Assembly (NCBI RefSeq): GCF_010728725.1
Contig: NZ_AP022607.1
Coordinates: 310,001 to 374,000, forward strand
Direction of reading: 5' to 3'
DNA length: 64,000 nucleotides
Source of the DNA: Mycobacterium branderi
Lineage (GTDB): Bacteria > Actinomycetota > Actinomycetes > Mycobacteriales > Mycobacteriaceae
Shown one piece after another: positions 44,437-53,290 of the stretch; positions within the stretch are counted from its first letter, which is position 1; every line of letters starts with the position of its first letter. Position numbers and translations under genes: made by a program. The notes beneath the pieces were generated by a model, which did not search any database, was not told the origin of the DNA, and saw nothing but the letters and a program-made list of their open reading frames with translations.

Positions 44437-45375
44437 ATGAGCGCACCGGAGGGACCCGAACACACCCGGCCGTGGACGCCTTCACAGTCGGGTGGTCCAT
44501 CGGAGGAGGAGACGAGGCCCGCGCAGCGGCCCGAGCAGGCCGGTTCAGAGCAAGCGGCAGGCCAGCAGTCCGACAATGCCGATGCGACCCGCGCCTGGGG
44601 GCCGTCGGCCCAGCCGCAGCAGCCCGAGCAGGCCGGGCAGCAGTCCGGTAACGCTGATGCGACCCGGGCGTGGGGCCCGTCGGCTCCGCCGCAGCAGGCC
44701 GGTTCAGAGCAAGCGGCGGGCCAGCAGCCCGGCAACGCCGACGCGACCCGCGCCTGGGGGCAGCCGGCACCGCCACAGCCGTCATACCAGCCGCCGGCCG
44801 CGCCATACCAGCAGAGCCAATCGGAGTCGCAACAAACGGCGCAATACCAGCAGTCGTCGCCTTCGGCAGGCCAGCACCAGCAGTACGGGCAGCCACCCGG
44901 CTACCCGCAGCAGCCGGGCCAGGGCGCCCCGCAGTACGGCCAGCCGCAGGCCCAGTACGGCGGTTGGAACGCACAGCCTCAAGGAGCTCCGCAGTTCGGC
45001 GACGCATTCGGACCGGGCGGGGCTCCCAAGCGCTCCAAGCGTTCCAAGGGCCGCATCGCCGCGGTGGCCGGAGCGCTGCTGCTCATCGTCGTCGTGGCGG
45101 CGGCGGTTGTGGGCTTCTTCATGCGCGACTATTTCTTCACCAAGAAGCTCGACATCAGCAAGGCCCAGGACGGCGTTCAGCAGATTCTGACCGACCAGAC
45201 AAACGGATACGGGGTCAAGAACGTCCAGGGCGTCAAGTGCAACAACGGTCAGAACCCGACCGTGAAAAAGGGTGACACCTTCAACTGCGAGGTCACCATC
45301 GACGGCACCAAGCGGCAAGTGACCGTCACGTTCCACGACGACAAAGGTGCCTACGAGGTCGGCAGACCCAAGTGA
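44437..45375 (+). CDS. DUF4333 membrane protein with triplicated N-terminal tail
   Basis: From ATG 44437, with GGAGGG upstream, the product has 312 residues. The N-tail has three imperfect copies of a segment centred on GNADATRAWG(P/Q)SA, near residues 45–110, followed by Gln/Pro/Tyr-rich sequence. A transmembrane helix (IAAVAGALLLIVVVAAAVVGFFM) leads to a C-terminal DUF4333 domain with KAQDGVQQILTDQTNGYGVKNVQGVKCNNGQNPTVKKGDTFNCEVTIDGTKRQ, whose two cysteines probably pair. The DATRAW repeats are possible phospho-sites. Confidence 0.85.
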   Translation: MSAPEGPEHTRPWTPSQSGGPSEEETRPAQRPEQAGSEQAAGQQSDNADATRAWGPSAQPQQPEQAGQQSGNADATRAWGPSAPPQQAGSEQAAGQQPGNADATRAWGQPAPPQPSYQPPAAPYQQSQSESQQTAQYQQSSPSAGQHQQYGQPPGYPQQPGQGAPQYGQPQAQYGGWNAQPQGAPQFGDAFGPGGAPKRSKRSKGRIAAVAGALLLIVVVAAAVVGFFMRDYFFTKKLDISKAQDGVQQILTDQTNGYGVKNVQGVKCNNGQNPTVKKGDTFNCEVTIDGTKRQVTVTFHDDKGAYEVGRPK

Positions 45376-45643
45376 CCACCCGCTCGACAGCTGTCGGCAG
45401 GTGACGAAACACGTTGCCGCTCAGGTGTTGTGACACGCCGGCTTTAGCCCGGCTTGCCCGGTCCTCACTGGCGAATACCTCGGTAGGACGCAACCGATAG
45501 CAATAGACCTACGCTCCAGGCTGAATAGTGCTCACCGGCCGGGGCTGGCGGACCAGCCGCAGATAGCAAGGGCCGTGACCTCGCAAAGACGCACCGATCG
45601 CACACTGCACCGGCCCTGCGTTTCTGCATGACACCATGTAAAT

Positions 45644-46132
45644 ATGCCGAAGACCGTGCAGATCCGTGGCATCGATGACGATGTGTATGCAGGGTTGTGC
45701 GTCGCGCCGGCGAGGAAGGGATCACGGTCCCTGAACTGCTGCGCCGTGAAGCCGCTCGGCTAGCGGCACGACCATCGGTCGCGCAGCCGACACGCCTGGG
45801 CAGTCGGGATCGCCACACTAATACGGCGCCGCATGTGATCGACGTGGAAGTAACGGGAGTGATCCGCGCTCAGCATCTGCGTGGCCAGCTGGACGGTACT
45901 GCCGCCGGACAAGCGGTGACCGACCTGCGCGAGTGGCCCGGGCGAGCGGTTCGGACACCAGTGGCTGCTCGGGCGGGCGTGGCAATTACGGGACTCGGTG
46001 CGAGGTTGGGATGCTTTCTACGTCGCGCTGGCCGAGGCATTCGATGCGGCGCTGCTGACGTTGGACGCGCGGCTTGCCCGCGCGCACGGCCCGACCTGCC
46101 GAATCGAGGTGGTCGGTTCCGCGACCGATTGA
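45644..46132 (+). pseudogene. Decayed vapBC toxin–antitoxin locus
   Basis: ATG 45644 begins a VapB-type antitoxin (PKTVQIRGIDDDVYAGL), then a shift moves the rest to another frame (RRAGEEGITVPELLRREAARLAARPSVAQ). That frame runs, without a toxin start, into VIDVEVTGVIRAQHLRGQLDGTAAGQAVTDLREWP. After a further shift near 45930 the end of a PIN toxin reads WDAFYVALAEAFDAALLTLDARLARAHGP to the stop 46130–46132. The PIN residues IDVE, WDA and LDA are visible, but the toxin's N-terminal first Asp is deleted. Two frameshifts and a deletion, so not functional. Decay of antitoxin and toxin together is expected if the toxin went first. Confidence 0.85.
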
Positions 46133-46325
46133 TCGATGCTAGCCCCGCCACAACCCAATCCATTGATCGACTTAAGCCAGCATGGCCCGCCGACGGACTG
46201 GCCACCATCGCCGCCGACCCGCTCGGCACACCAGCGCCAACCCAGCGCGCTACCGTTACTACGCTGCTGATTTGACGCAGAGACCGAACACTTCAGTGCT
46301 GGAATCGGAGACCGCGGCAACCAAC

Positions 46326-47594
46326 ATGGCCACGTCGACATCTCGGGCGCTGCTGGCGGCGGCGTGTGCAGCGGCTCTGGTTGGCTGCAGCTCAACGGTG
46401 ACCGGTGTGGCGCTCACCGAATCGCCGAGCGCCGATCACGCCGACGTGGCGCTGATGGATACCGGCAACTACCGCACCACCGCAGGTCCCCCGATCGGGA
46501 AGGCGGGAAAGAACGCCATTGCCGGGCCCGCCCTGGAAGCCATGCGCATGGCGCCCTATGTCACCGGCCCATGGGTGGTAGACAGCGCGCTGAACAAGCC
46601 GGAGGCCGTGCCCACCCGACCGCTGCCCGATGCAAAAAGTTTGACGCTGGTCCTCGGTGATCCTTTCCACCGGGTCGACGGCGGCCCGCTGCCGGATATC
46701 GCTGCGGCGCATGGGTTTATCGCGGGGTTTTCCACCGCGCGCAGCTCGCAACCTCCCGACCCGCCGCAGGCAATGATCAACGCGGTGCTGCGGTTCCCCG
46801 ACGCTGATGCTGCCGCGGCGGCTGCCGCCGAGCTGGTCGCCAAAAATCCTCAACGCGGCACCGCCCCGGCAGAACCCATTCCCGTGCCCAGCCACCCCGA
46901 GTCGACCGCATCGACGTACACCGACGCGGCCGGATCGTCAGTGGTGCAAAGCTTCACCGCCCACGGACCGTTTGTGCTCTACCAATTCGTGCGGATTTCC
47001 CGCGAGCCGCACCATGCGGCCCTGATGGCTGCATCCGCCCTCGATGTGCAAGAACCCGCGATCGACCGTTTCGAACCGACCGATCCGGCCAAGCTGGCCG
47101 ATCTGCCGATCGACCCAAGCGGATACCTTGAAGCGCGCACCCTGGCCGCGCCGGACCGCAAGTACGCGGTCCTCAACACCGGGGTGTATGCACCGCGCGG
47201 TGCCCTGCATTTCGAACGCGACCCGATCGAATCGGCCCGGCTCTTCGAGACCGCCGGCGTCGAATGGGTATCTCAACTGCTGGTCGAGGTGTATCAAACC
47301 CACAACGCCGCCGGGGCGGCCCGCATCGTTGACCGCTTCGCCGGCGATCTGAGTGCGCTGCCCGGCGTCGAACCGAGCGCCCCGGTTGCCGGCCTGCCGG
47401 TGGCCAGCTGCTTCGAACAGCCCGTCGGCTGGGAGCCGATCACCAACCTTGCCGAACGCGGCTACAAGACATCGAAGTGGCATTTTGCCTGCGTCGCCCG
47501 CGCCGACCGCTACGCCTACATCGCCTACTCCGACACCGAAACCGACGTCAAACAGCAAGTCTCGGCGCAGTATCGGATCCTGGCCGGCAAATAG
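46326..47594 (+). CDS. DUF7373 lipoprotein
   Basis: From ATG 46326 the 422-residue lipoprotein has lipobox LVGC (Cys 21). It has the full family order: VALMDTGNYRT, EAMRMAPYVTGPWVV, HGFIAGFSTARS, a [15 protein letters not shown] helix, then AHGPFVLYQFVRIS, RFEPTDPAKLADLPIDPSGYL and [34 protein letters not shown]. It stands alone, with a decayed vapBC upstream, and is not in a kinase operon. The C-terminus is nearly the same as in 29931. Confidence 0.85.
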   Translation: MATSTSRALLAAACAAALVGCSSTVTGVALTESPSADHADVALMDTGNYRTTAGPPIGKAGKNAIAGPALEAMRMAPYVTGPWVVDSALNKPEAVPTRPLPDAKSLTLVLGDPFHRVDGGPLPDIAAAHGFIAGFSTARSSQPPDPPQAMINAVLRFPDADAAAAAAAELVAKNPQRGTAPAEPIPVPSHPESTASTYTDAAGSSVVQSFTAHGPFVLYQFVRISREPHHAALMAASALDVQEPAIDRFEPTDPAKLADLPIDPSGYLEARTLAAPDRKYAVLNTGVYAPRGALHFERDPIESARLFETAGVEWVSQLLVEVYQTHNAAGAARIVDRFAGDLSALPGVEPSAPVAGLPVASCFEQPVGWEPITNLAERGYKTSKWHFACVARADRYAYIAYSDTETDVKQQVSAQYRILAGK

Positions 47595-47686
47595 AGCCTG
47601 GCTCACCGCACACCTGTGCCAACGGGATAGGCCGGCCGACGCCGCCACCCCGCTTACCGGCGCAGTGCAACGGTCTACGCGCATAT

Positions 47687-47718
47687 GCTACGATATAACC
47701 GTAGAGATGCTACGGTAG
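47687..47718. promoter_or_regulatory. Putative operator with CTAC/GTAG repeats
   Basis: GCTACG (47687–47692) faces CGTAG (47700–47704) around a TATAAC that could be the −10 (47694–47699), and a second CTACGGTAG palindrome follows (47710–47718). TGCAAC flanks the group on the left (47666–47671) and right. It lies about 65–95 bases upstream of the Clp N-domain gene. It shares half-sites with 42315–42365 and 53597–53609. Confidence 0.4.
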
Positions 47719-47783
47719 TGATGCAACATAACTCGGCTTTCCAGGTGTCGGCGACCCCTGCGCGCAGCGAGGAGGAATAGGCG

Positions 47784-48215
47784 ATGTTCGAGCGATTTGT
47801 CCCTCGAGCGCGCCGGGCCGTCGCGTTGGCCGGGGAGTCCGCTCGCGCCTGGGGCCACGACCACATCGGCACTGCCCATCTGCTCGCGGCGGTGCTTCGC
47901 GACGAAGACAGCATCGCCGCCGAAACGCTGGCCGCACTGGGTGTGGCCTCCGACGACGTGCGGGACAGGGTCGACTCGGCATTGGGCCGCGGCCAGCGGA
48001 CACGACGGGGCTACATCCCGTTCACGCCCAATATGAAAGCAGTTCTGGAAAACTGTGTTGCCCAAGCGAATCGGCGGGACCACTATCATGTCGACATCGA
48101 GCACCTTCTGCTTGCGCTGATCGAAATCGAAGGCACCGCAGGGCATTTGCTGCTGGAGCTGGGCTTGCAGCCGGAACGATTGCGCCAACTTCTGTCCCAG
48201 CGATGGGCCACCTGA
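47784..48215 (+). CDS. Clp N-domain (repeat) protein, ClpC N-domain-like
   Basis: The 143-residue protein is made of two ClpA/C-type N-repeats. The first reads FVPRARRAVALAGESARAWGHDHIGTAHLLAAVLRDEDSIAAETLAALGV; the second reads PFTPNMKAVLENCVAQANRRDHYHVDIEHLLLALIEIEGTAGHLLLELGL. These are the adaptor/substrate-binding domains of ClpC. There is no ATPase, so it is a free N-domain protein, as in M. tuberculosis ClpC2. Free N-domains can occupy the docking surface or bind small molecules and so change Clp protease traffic; that role here is inference. ATG 47784 follows GAGGAGGA. Confidence 0.9.
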   Translation: MFERFVPRARRAVALAGESARAWGHDHIGTAHLLAAVLRDEDSIAAETLAALGVASDDVRDRVDSALGRGQRTRRGYIPFTPNMKAVLENCVAQANRRDHYHVDIEHLLLALIEIEGTAGHLLLELGLQPERLRQLLSQRWAT

Positions 48216-48473
48216 GATGGACATGACGGTGTCATCGCGCGAGCCCGCGCATCTGCTGACAGCTATCCAAAGCTACTCCGGCCCAGTCGTTTTAATACAC
48301 AGCTTCTCGGCGATGCTGCCGAGATTTCGCCGACCGCGATGCAATCGCGTCGAGTGCATGGAAATTGGTGCCGAGACGCGGCTGCGGCGCGACTTACGAT
48401 TTTTGGTCAGTGCCCACCGGGCTGACACCACCGGCGCCCGCCATCGGGCGCCATTCATACGGGAGGTAATGCG

Positions 48474-49658
48474 GTGACCGAATGGTCTTATGAGGGCAAT
48501 GGTTACGCGCCGGCCCCGTCCGATACGGATTTGGCCGCAGCGCCCCAGCCGGATCAGCAGTTCGCAGCAAGCGAACACTACCGCGCGCACGATCAGTGGT
48601 GGGCGCCCCCGCAGCCGACGGTCGTGCCGCAGGCTGTTCCAACGCAGGGCGGCTGGCCCCCATTCGCCCCGGCGCACTATGGCCCGCCCCGCAAATCCCG
48701 CGCACCACTGGTGATCACGCTGGGTGTGATCGCGGTGGCCGTGACCGTGATGGTGGTAGCGGTGATCGCGGTCCGTGCGATTGGCCTCGGCATCGGTGGT
48801 GAAGGATCGCCCAGCGACACGGTGAAGGGCTATCTGGAGGCGCTGTCGCGCGGCGATGCCGACACCGCCCTGTCCTACAGCAATGATCAGCCGGCGTCGA
48901 AGGAGTTCCTGACCGACGACGTGCTCAAACGACAGATCACCAAGTGGCCGATCACCAACATCCGAATCCTCAACGCCGCCGACGCCGATCACAGCTTCGG
49001 CTTCGCAGAAGTGCACGCGGTGGCAACCTTCGGCGACCAAACGTCGGATACGACGTTGAGCGTCAAGAAAGTCGACGGCCACTGGAAGCTTGACAGCGCC
49101 ACCATCAAGCTCGATCTGTCCAATCCCGGCGGGATGGACAACCAGGCCCTGCAGACTCTCACCATCTTCGGCCGACCCGCAGGCCAGTCCGCCGCATACG
49201 TGTTCCCCGGCTGGGTCGACCTCGGGTCGTCCAACGCAAACCTGGCCGTCAAATCCAAACCGATGCTGCTGGACAGCCTTCGTAGTACTGGGGGCCTGTA
49301 CCTTTCCGATGTCACGTTCGAGTTGAGTGACGCCGGCAAGGCCGCGGTGATGTCCGCACTGGCGAAAAGCCTTGAAGGATGCACGGCATCGCCGATGTTG
49401 GCACCACCGAACTGCCCGCAGAACGACTACGACCCGTCGATCGTCGACGGAACCGTGGTCTGGGGCACGCCGGACCTAAGCGGCGTCAAGGTCGGCTTTT
49501 TCGACCCGTACCGGCTGCAGGCGACGATCGCCGGCCCGATCGTCTTCCCGCTCACCGCGCAGGCCCGCGCCGGCGGCACCAAGCAGGCCACTACCACCAG
49601 TTTCATTTCGGCCACGGCAGATGTGTCCACGAGTCCACCGCAGATCACGGCGCGGTAG
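48474..49658 (+). CDS. Membrane protein with NTF2-like exported domain
   Basis: The 394-residue protein starts at GTG 48474 with GGGAGG upstream. A Pro/Ala/Gln-rich cytoplasmic tail (residues 1–75) is followed by one helix (APLVITLGVIAVAVTVMVVAVIAV). Outside is a SPSDTVKGYLEALSRGDADTALSYSND segment, typical of NTF2-like/DUF4878 proteins, then VDGHWKLDSATIKLDL. A second beta-rich domain carries GCTASPMLAPPNCPQ cysteines. Function unknown; envelope. Confidence 0.75.
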   Translation: MTEWSYEGNGYAPAPSDTDLAAAPQPDQQFAASEHYRAHDQWWAPPQPTVVPQAVPTQGGWPPFAPAHYGPPRKSRAPLVITLGVIAVAVTVMVVAVIAVRAIGLGIGGEGSPSDTVKGYLEALSRGDADTALSYSNDQPASKEFLTDDVLKRQITKWPITNIRILNAADADHSFGFAEVHAVATFGDQTSDTTLSVKKVDGHWKLDSATIKLDLSNPGGMDNQALQTLTIFGRPAGQSAAYVFPGWVDLGSSNANLAVKSKPMLLDSLRSTGGLYLSDVTFELSDAGKAAVMSALAKSLEGCTASPMLAPPNCPQNDYDPSIVDGTVVWGTPDLSGVKVGFFDPYRLQATIAGPIVFPLTAQARAGGTKQATTTSFISATADVSTSPPQITAR

Positions 49659-49688
49659 ACGCTCAACAGTGATGGAGATAGCGGCGAA

Positions 49689-50246
49689 ATGTCCAGCGGT
49701 GCAAGCGATACACACACCATAGTGGAGCCTTTGCGGCGCGACCACGGCGACTGCCCCCGCCAAAGCACCGCAAGCCGACCGCCTTCCCGCCGTGCCGTCC
49801 GGGCGCTGGCCGGCGTAATTCTCCTCGCATGTGGCCTGATGGCATCAGCCTGGTTGCCGCTCAACCACTTCGGGGTGGTCGGACCGCGGCATGACTGTGC
49901 CGTGGTGGCGAAATTCTTCCGCTACTGGACGGAATCCGTCGGTGCGGTCAATGCCGAGGACAACACCGACGACCCGCTCACTATCGCCGACCGTTATGTG
50001 GCGATAGGTGACCACGTGCGCGCCATGGCAAAGTCTGTCTCCTCACCCGCAATCAAAGACCACTTGAACAAGTGGGCGGACGGTATGGCAATCATGTCTC
50101 GGCTGCAGCGCGATTCGGGCAACCGGCCAGCCGAGATCACGCTCCCACCAGATGAACTCGCCGACGCCGTCGAGGCGGGACACCTGCTGTTCGGCAGCGC
50201 CGAAGCATTGCGCAAGTCCTGTCCCGACGCGGCGCCGCGCAGCTGA
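49689..50246 (+). CDS. Hypothetical single-pass membrane protein
   Basis: The 185-residue protein has a cytoplasmic tail, one hydrophobic segment (VRALAGVILLACGLMASAWLPL) and a helical exported domain with YWTESVGAVNAEDNTDDPLTIADRYVAIGDHVRAMAKSV, DHLNKWADGMAIMSRLQRDSG and a final LLFGSAEALRKSCPD. The outer helical bundle with C-terminal Cys resembles the outer domains of 26437 and 33558 in spacing (RYVAxGDHVRAMA vs LRRIAxLSAQAV). It starts 30 bases after 49658, so an operon with it is likely. Confidence 0.65.
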   Translation: MSSGASDTHTIVEPLRRDHGDCPRQSTASRPPSRRAVRALAGVILLACGLMASAWLPLNHFGVVGPRHDCAVVAKFFRYWTESVGAVNAEDNTDDPLTIADRYVAIGDHVRAMAKSVSSPAIKDHLNKWADGMAIMSRLQRDSGNRPAEITLPPDELADAVEAGHLLFGSAEALRKSCPDAAPRS

Positions 50247-50292
50247 CACCCGACCGTTTGCGGCCCTCACCGCACGGTGGCGCCCAGGGACC

Positions 50293-51048
50293 TTAGCTCA
50301 GCGCGCTGACCTTGTTCATCATGGCGTGCGCGACGTCGATGGCGGCGGTGTTGATGTCGGCGGACTTGCTGCGCCGGGGCTGCTTGTCATTGCCGGGGCC
50401 TTCGCTGAAGAAGGTCACCTCGACGTCGACGAGGCAGTTCACCCGCACACCGACGGCACGCGCCTTCCAGATCAACACGATGTGGGTATCCGCCACGGTC
50501 GCTGCCACAACGGAATTGACCGCCCGCACGTTGCTGACCTGGTAATCAAAATTGCGGTCACGAACGCTTCGGCCGTCGCAGCGGTGCCACTGCTCACTGG
50601 CTGTCGCGAAGGCTGTGTCGGCGGCACCGGCGCCCGGTAGCGCGATGACAGCTTCGTGCACGGCGATGATCGCCGGGTTCTCCTCATAGCCGCTGGCATT
50701 CCACCAGCTCTCGTCGGCGACCTGCTCAACCTTTGCGTCTGCGTAGGCGTCCTTGGTCAGCATGGAGGTCACCCCGGTGCATTCGGGCGGCGAAGCAGCC
50801 GATTCGTACAGCAGGTTGGCGCCGCCGAACCGGGGCGGCAGGTTCGGATTGTCTTTGTAGGACTGGTCGAACATCTTGCCCAGCTGCTGATTGTCGAGAA
50901 GCACCTGCTTGACGGTGTCGCCGGTGAGCGGGCGCGGTGTAATGCCCGGGGCCGGGCGCACCGCGCCGGCGACAACGTTCGTGCAGCCGGTCCCCACCGC
51001 GAGCACCACCAGCATCGACGACACCATCCGGCCGGCGGCACTGACCAC
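50293..51048 (-). CDS. PknH-type sensor-domain lipoprotein
   Basis: From GTG 51048 (251 residues) the lipobox is GTGC, Cys 22; an in-frame ATG at 51159 would add a long arginine-rich head. The sensor domain has RPLTGDTVKQVLLDNQQLGKMFDQSYKDNPNLPPRFG, a SPPECTGVT cysteine, DESWWNASGY, QWHRCDGRSV and ARAVGVRVNCLVDVEVTFF. It is the nearest relative of 17675–18412. The family are envelope lipoproteins or ectodomains of kinases; ligand unknown. Confidence 0.85.
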   Translation of the reverse strand: MVSAAGRMVSSMLVVLAVGTGCTNVVAGAVRPAPGITPRPLTGDTVKQVLLDNQQLGKMFDQSYKDNPNLPPRFGGANLLYESAASPPECTGVTSMLTKDAYADAKVEQVADESWWNASGYEENPAIIAVHEAVIALPGAGAADTAFATASEQWHRCDGRSVRDRNFDYQVSNVRAVNSVVAATVADTHIVLIWKARAVGVRVNCLVDVEVTFFSEGPGNDKQPRRSKSADINTAAIDVAHAMMNKVSALS

Positions 51049-51177
51049 CTTGTGGATTCCCGTTGTTCTGGGTTCAGACTGAGGCGCTCTCAGCCGACCG
51101 GCCCGCAGGCGGCTTCTGCGGGCGGCGATGTGGCTACCGTTGTTAAGCGACAACGGCATTCGGCTTCGTGGGACACC

Positions 51178-51633
51178 TCACGCCTGCCCGGGCCGGGCCG
51201 GCTCGGCTTGCCGGCGGGCGATCCGGCGCAGTTTGCGAATGGCGGATGCGTTTTGCGCCAGGGAAATCCAGTTCATCAGCAGCGCCGACGTCAGGCTCCA
51301 CCAGCCGGCCGTCAGGTTGTGCGTCTGTGCGTCGCGGTAGGCGCGCTCACAGTCGGCCAGCGTGCCGTGCACCCGGTAGGTCCGGTTGTGCCACAGCAAC
51401 AGCATCCCGGTGTGCTTGACCAGCGAGATCCAGTACGGGCCGGAACCGCCGCCCTGCGGCGGCATCGGATAGTGCGGCGCCGCAGCCGGGTAGCCCGCCG
51501 GGGCGGGGTAGTGCACGCCGGTGCCGTAGCCGGCAGGGGCCGGGTAGGCGGACGGCCCATAGTGGCCCGGCGGCGCGGGATATCCGGGCGGCGGCCCAGG
51601 ATAGGGCGGTCGGGGGTAGTAGGGGTCGGTCAT
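51178..51633 (-). CDS. Proline/tyrosine-rich membrane-associated protein
   Basis: From ATG 51633 the 151-residue product has a tail of YP/PG/APAGY repeats (residues 1–60), then the compact part GGGSGPYWISLVKHTGMLLLWHNRTYRVHGTLADCERAYRDAQTHNLTAGWWSLTSALLMNWISL and a basic end. The last hydrophobic stretch is probably one membrane helix. The WHNRTYxVxGTLxxCExAYRxAQxHNLxxGWWS block is a conserved mycobacterial motif without name. A GGGAG ribosome site precedes the start. Confidence 0.7.
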   Translation of the reverse strand: MTDPYYPRPPYPGPPPGYPAPPGHYGPSAYPAPAGYGTGVHYPAPAGYPAAAPHYPMPPQGGGSGPYWISLVKHTGMLLLWHNRTYRVHGTLADCERAYRDAQTHNLTAGWWSLTSALLMNWISLAQNASAIRKLRRIARRQAEPARPGQA

Positions 51634-51854
51634 CGCGGTTCTCCCGGGTTCGGCTGGGCACATACACGATAACGGCCCCCTGAGGTGCGGGGCTGCACCA
51701 ATTTTTCCGCAGGGTCGGCCGGCCCCGACCGGCGCCCGGTGCCGGCATTGCGGCGACATCGCGTCCGCCCAGACCCAGCCGCTGAATTACGGTGTACGGG
51801 TGGGTGTCTGCGCGCAGCGTTACAGCGATGGGAAGCCCAACCGCCAGACGCCTG

Positions 51855-52418
51855 CTACCAGCGGGGAGGCTCCTGCGGCGAGGGCGGCCGGTAAGTCGGC
51901 GGTGCCGGCCAGAAATTGGGGGGAGGGCCCGGCGGGCGGGCGCCGTAGCGCTGCGGATCCGGATACGGCTGCGGAGGCGCACCCATCGGCGGGGGCCCGT
52001 ACTGCGGCCCGAATGGAACCTGTTGGGGTACAGGGCCATAGCCGGGCGGCGGAGGCCCGTAACGTCGGGGCCCCGGGGCTTCGGGTACGCCCCACCTTTC
52101 AGGATCCTGCGCGGCGGCCCGGCGCGAGGCGACCATGCCCGCAATCACGATGAAGCCGACGACCGTAATAGCCATGCCCGACCACAGGTTCCATGATCTC
52201 GTCTGCTCGAAGGTCGAACCGGGCCCCCTACCGCGACCGTGTTTGCAATGGTCACCGGGATGGATCACCACATAGGTGCACAGGGCGCTGTCGCTGGGCA
52301 GTATGACGTAGCTGCCCAACGGCACCAGGCCGAACAAGACCACGATCAAGATCCCGGTAATGAGCCCACTACCGCGACGCCGTCGCATAGCGTGCTTCTG
52401 AGACGGGCTCGGGGTCAT
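51855..52418 (-). CDS. Two-helix membrane protein with Pro-rich C-tail
   Basis: From ATG 52418 the 187-residue product has helices LITGILIVVLFGLVPLGSYVIL and GMAITVVGFIVIAGMVAS. An outer loop between them has two cysteines (DSALCTYVVIHPGDHCKHG) and would be on the outer face. The C-tail is Pro/Gly/Tyr/Gln-rich (GPPPPGYGPVPQQVPFGPQYGPPPMG). No recognised family. It shares the tail style with 34675, 36230 and 51178. Confidence 0.65.
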   Translation of the reverse strand: MTPSPSQKHAMRRRRGSGLITGILIVVLFGLVPLGSYVILPSDSALCTYVVIHPGDHCKHGRGRGPGSTFEQTRSWNLWSGMAITVVGFIVIAGMVASRRAAAQDPERWGVPEAPGPRRYGPPPPGYGPVPQQVPFGPQYGPPPMGAPPQPYPDPQRYGARPPGPPPNFWPAPPTYRPPSPQEPPRW

Positions 52419-52534
52419 GTCCGCCTGGCCTTTCCGCTCGGGAGCTGCGCGCACTCAGCCTAACGCGCCGCCGGCGCCCCGACGCGCACCTTTGCCCGGG
52501 CCCCTTTCACGTTGGTGAGCTTGGTCGAACCTCA

Positions 52535-53290
52535 TTAGCCGCCCCACCAGGCCCGATACGTGCGGGTGAGCCAACGGTTCACCGCATCGTAATCGGCCCG
52601 CTCAGGCAGGTCGGCGCCCATCGTGAGCTCTGCCAATTCGCCACGCAGAGCTTCGATTTCGTCCACAACAGTGTGCTGTGCGAGCCGTCCATGCCGGATA
52701 TCGAGCAGGCGCGACCGCGACGGCTCAGGAATCGGCAGCGTGATGCGGCCGGTGCTAAGCAGCTTGATGCCCTGCATTCCCAGCCGGACCGCGTGATATG
52801 CGAATTTTGTGTCGTAGCCGTACTTTTCGACCAGCTCCGGCCGCCCCGAGCCGCCGAAGGCACGGTCGCGCTGGCGCTGTAGATAGCCGATGAAGCGGGT
52901 GCCGGCCTGGCGAGACACGAACAGATGCGCTTGAGCACGCAGTTCCCTTCCCGGCCAAGCGATCTCGACGATCTCGCTGGCCGGCGCGAACAGCGGCAGC
53001 AGCACCGTCGGATTGCCGGCGACCGCCAGTGTGGCCCACTTGCGCAGCGAATAGACGACCAGGTCCAGGTCGCCGGGACCCGACCGGACGTGTTCGGGCT
53101 GGGTGCGGTATTCGTACTGCTCGAAGCGGCGCAGACCGATCACGTACTCGGGCGGTTCAATGCACAGGCCCATCTCGTCGCGGTCGTCCTGGCTATCGAC
53201 GGTGACGCCGTGCAGTCCCGACCCGACCTGAACACGCAACACGGTGTTCGCCTCGGCGATAGCGCGCTTTTCGCGGGTGTCGTGCTTCAT
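52535..53290 (-). CDS. RlaP-type DNA polymerase beta-superfamily nucleotidyltransferase
   Basis: From ATG 53290 the 251-residue cytoplasmic enzyme begins TREKRAIAEANTVLRVQVGSGLHGVTVDSQDDRDEMGLCIEPPEYVIGL. The GSGLHG followed by DDRDE is the polymerase-beta-type active site with two acidic metal ligands. After this comes a SLRKWATLAVAGNPTVLLPLFAP segment typical of RlaP (PF10127) and then FIGYLQRQRDRAFG. RlaP proteins transfer nucleotides; RlaP itself is linked to RNA processing or repair but the substrate is not established. The upstream frame to 53626 is of low value and is not included. Confidence 0.85.
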   Translation of the reverse strand: MKHDTREKRAIAEANTVLRVQVGSGLHGVTVDSQDDRDEMGLCIEPPEYVIGLRRFEQYEYRTQPEHVRSGPGDLDLVVYSLRKWATLAVAGNPTVLLPLFAPASEIVEIAWPGRELRAQAHLFVSRQAGTRFIGYLQRQRDRAFGGSGRPELVEKYGYDTKFAYHAVRLGMQGIKLLSTGRITLPIPEPSRSRLLDIRHGRLAQHTVVDEIEALRGELAELTMGADLPERADYDAVNRWLTRTYRAWWGG

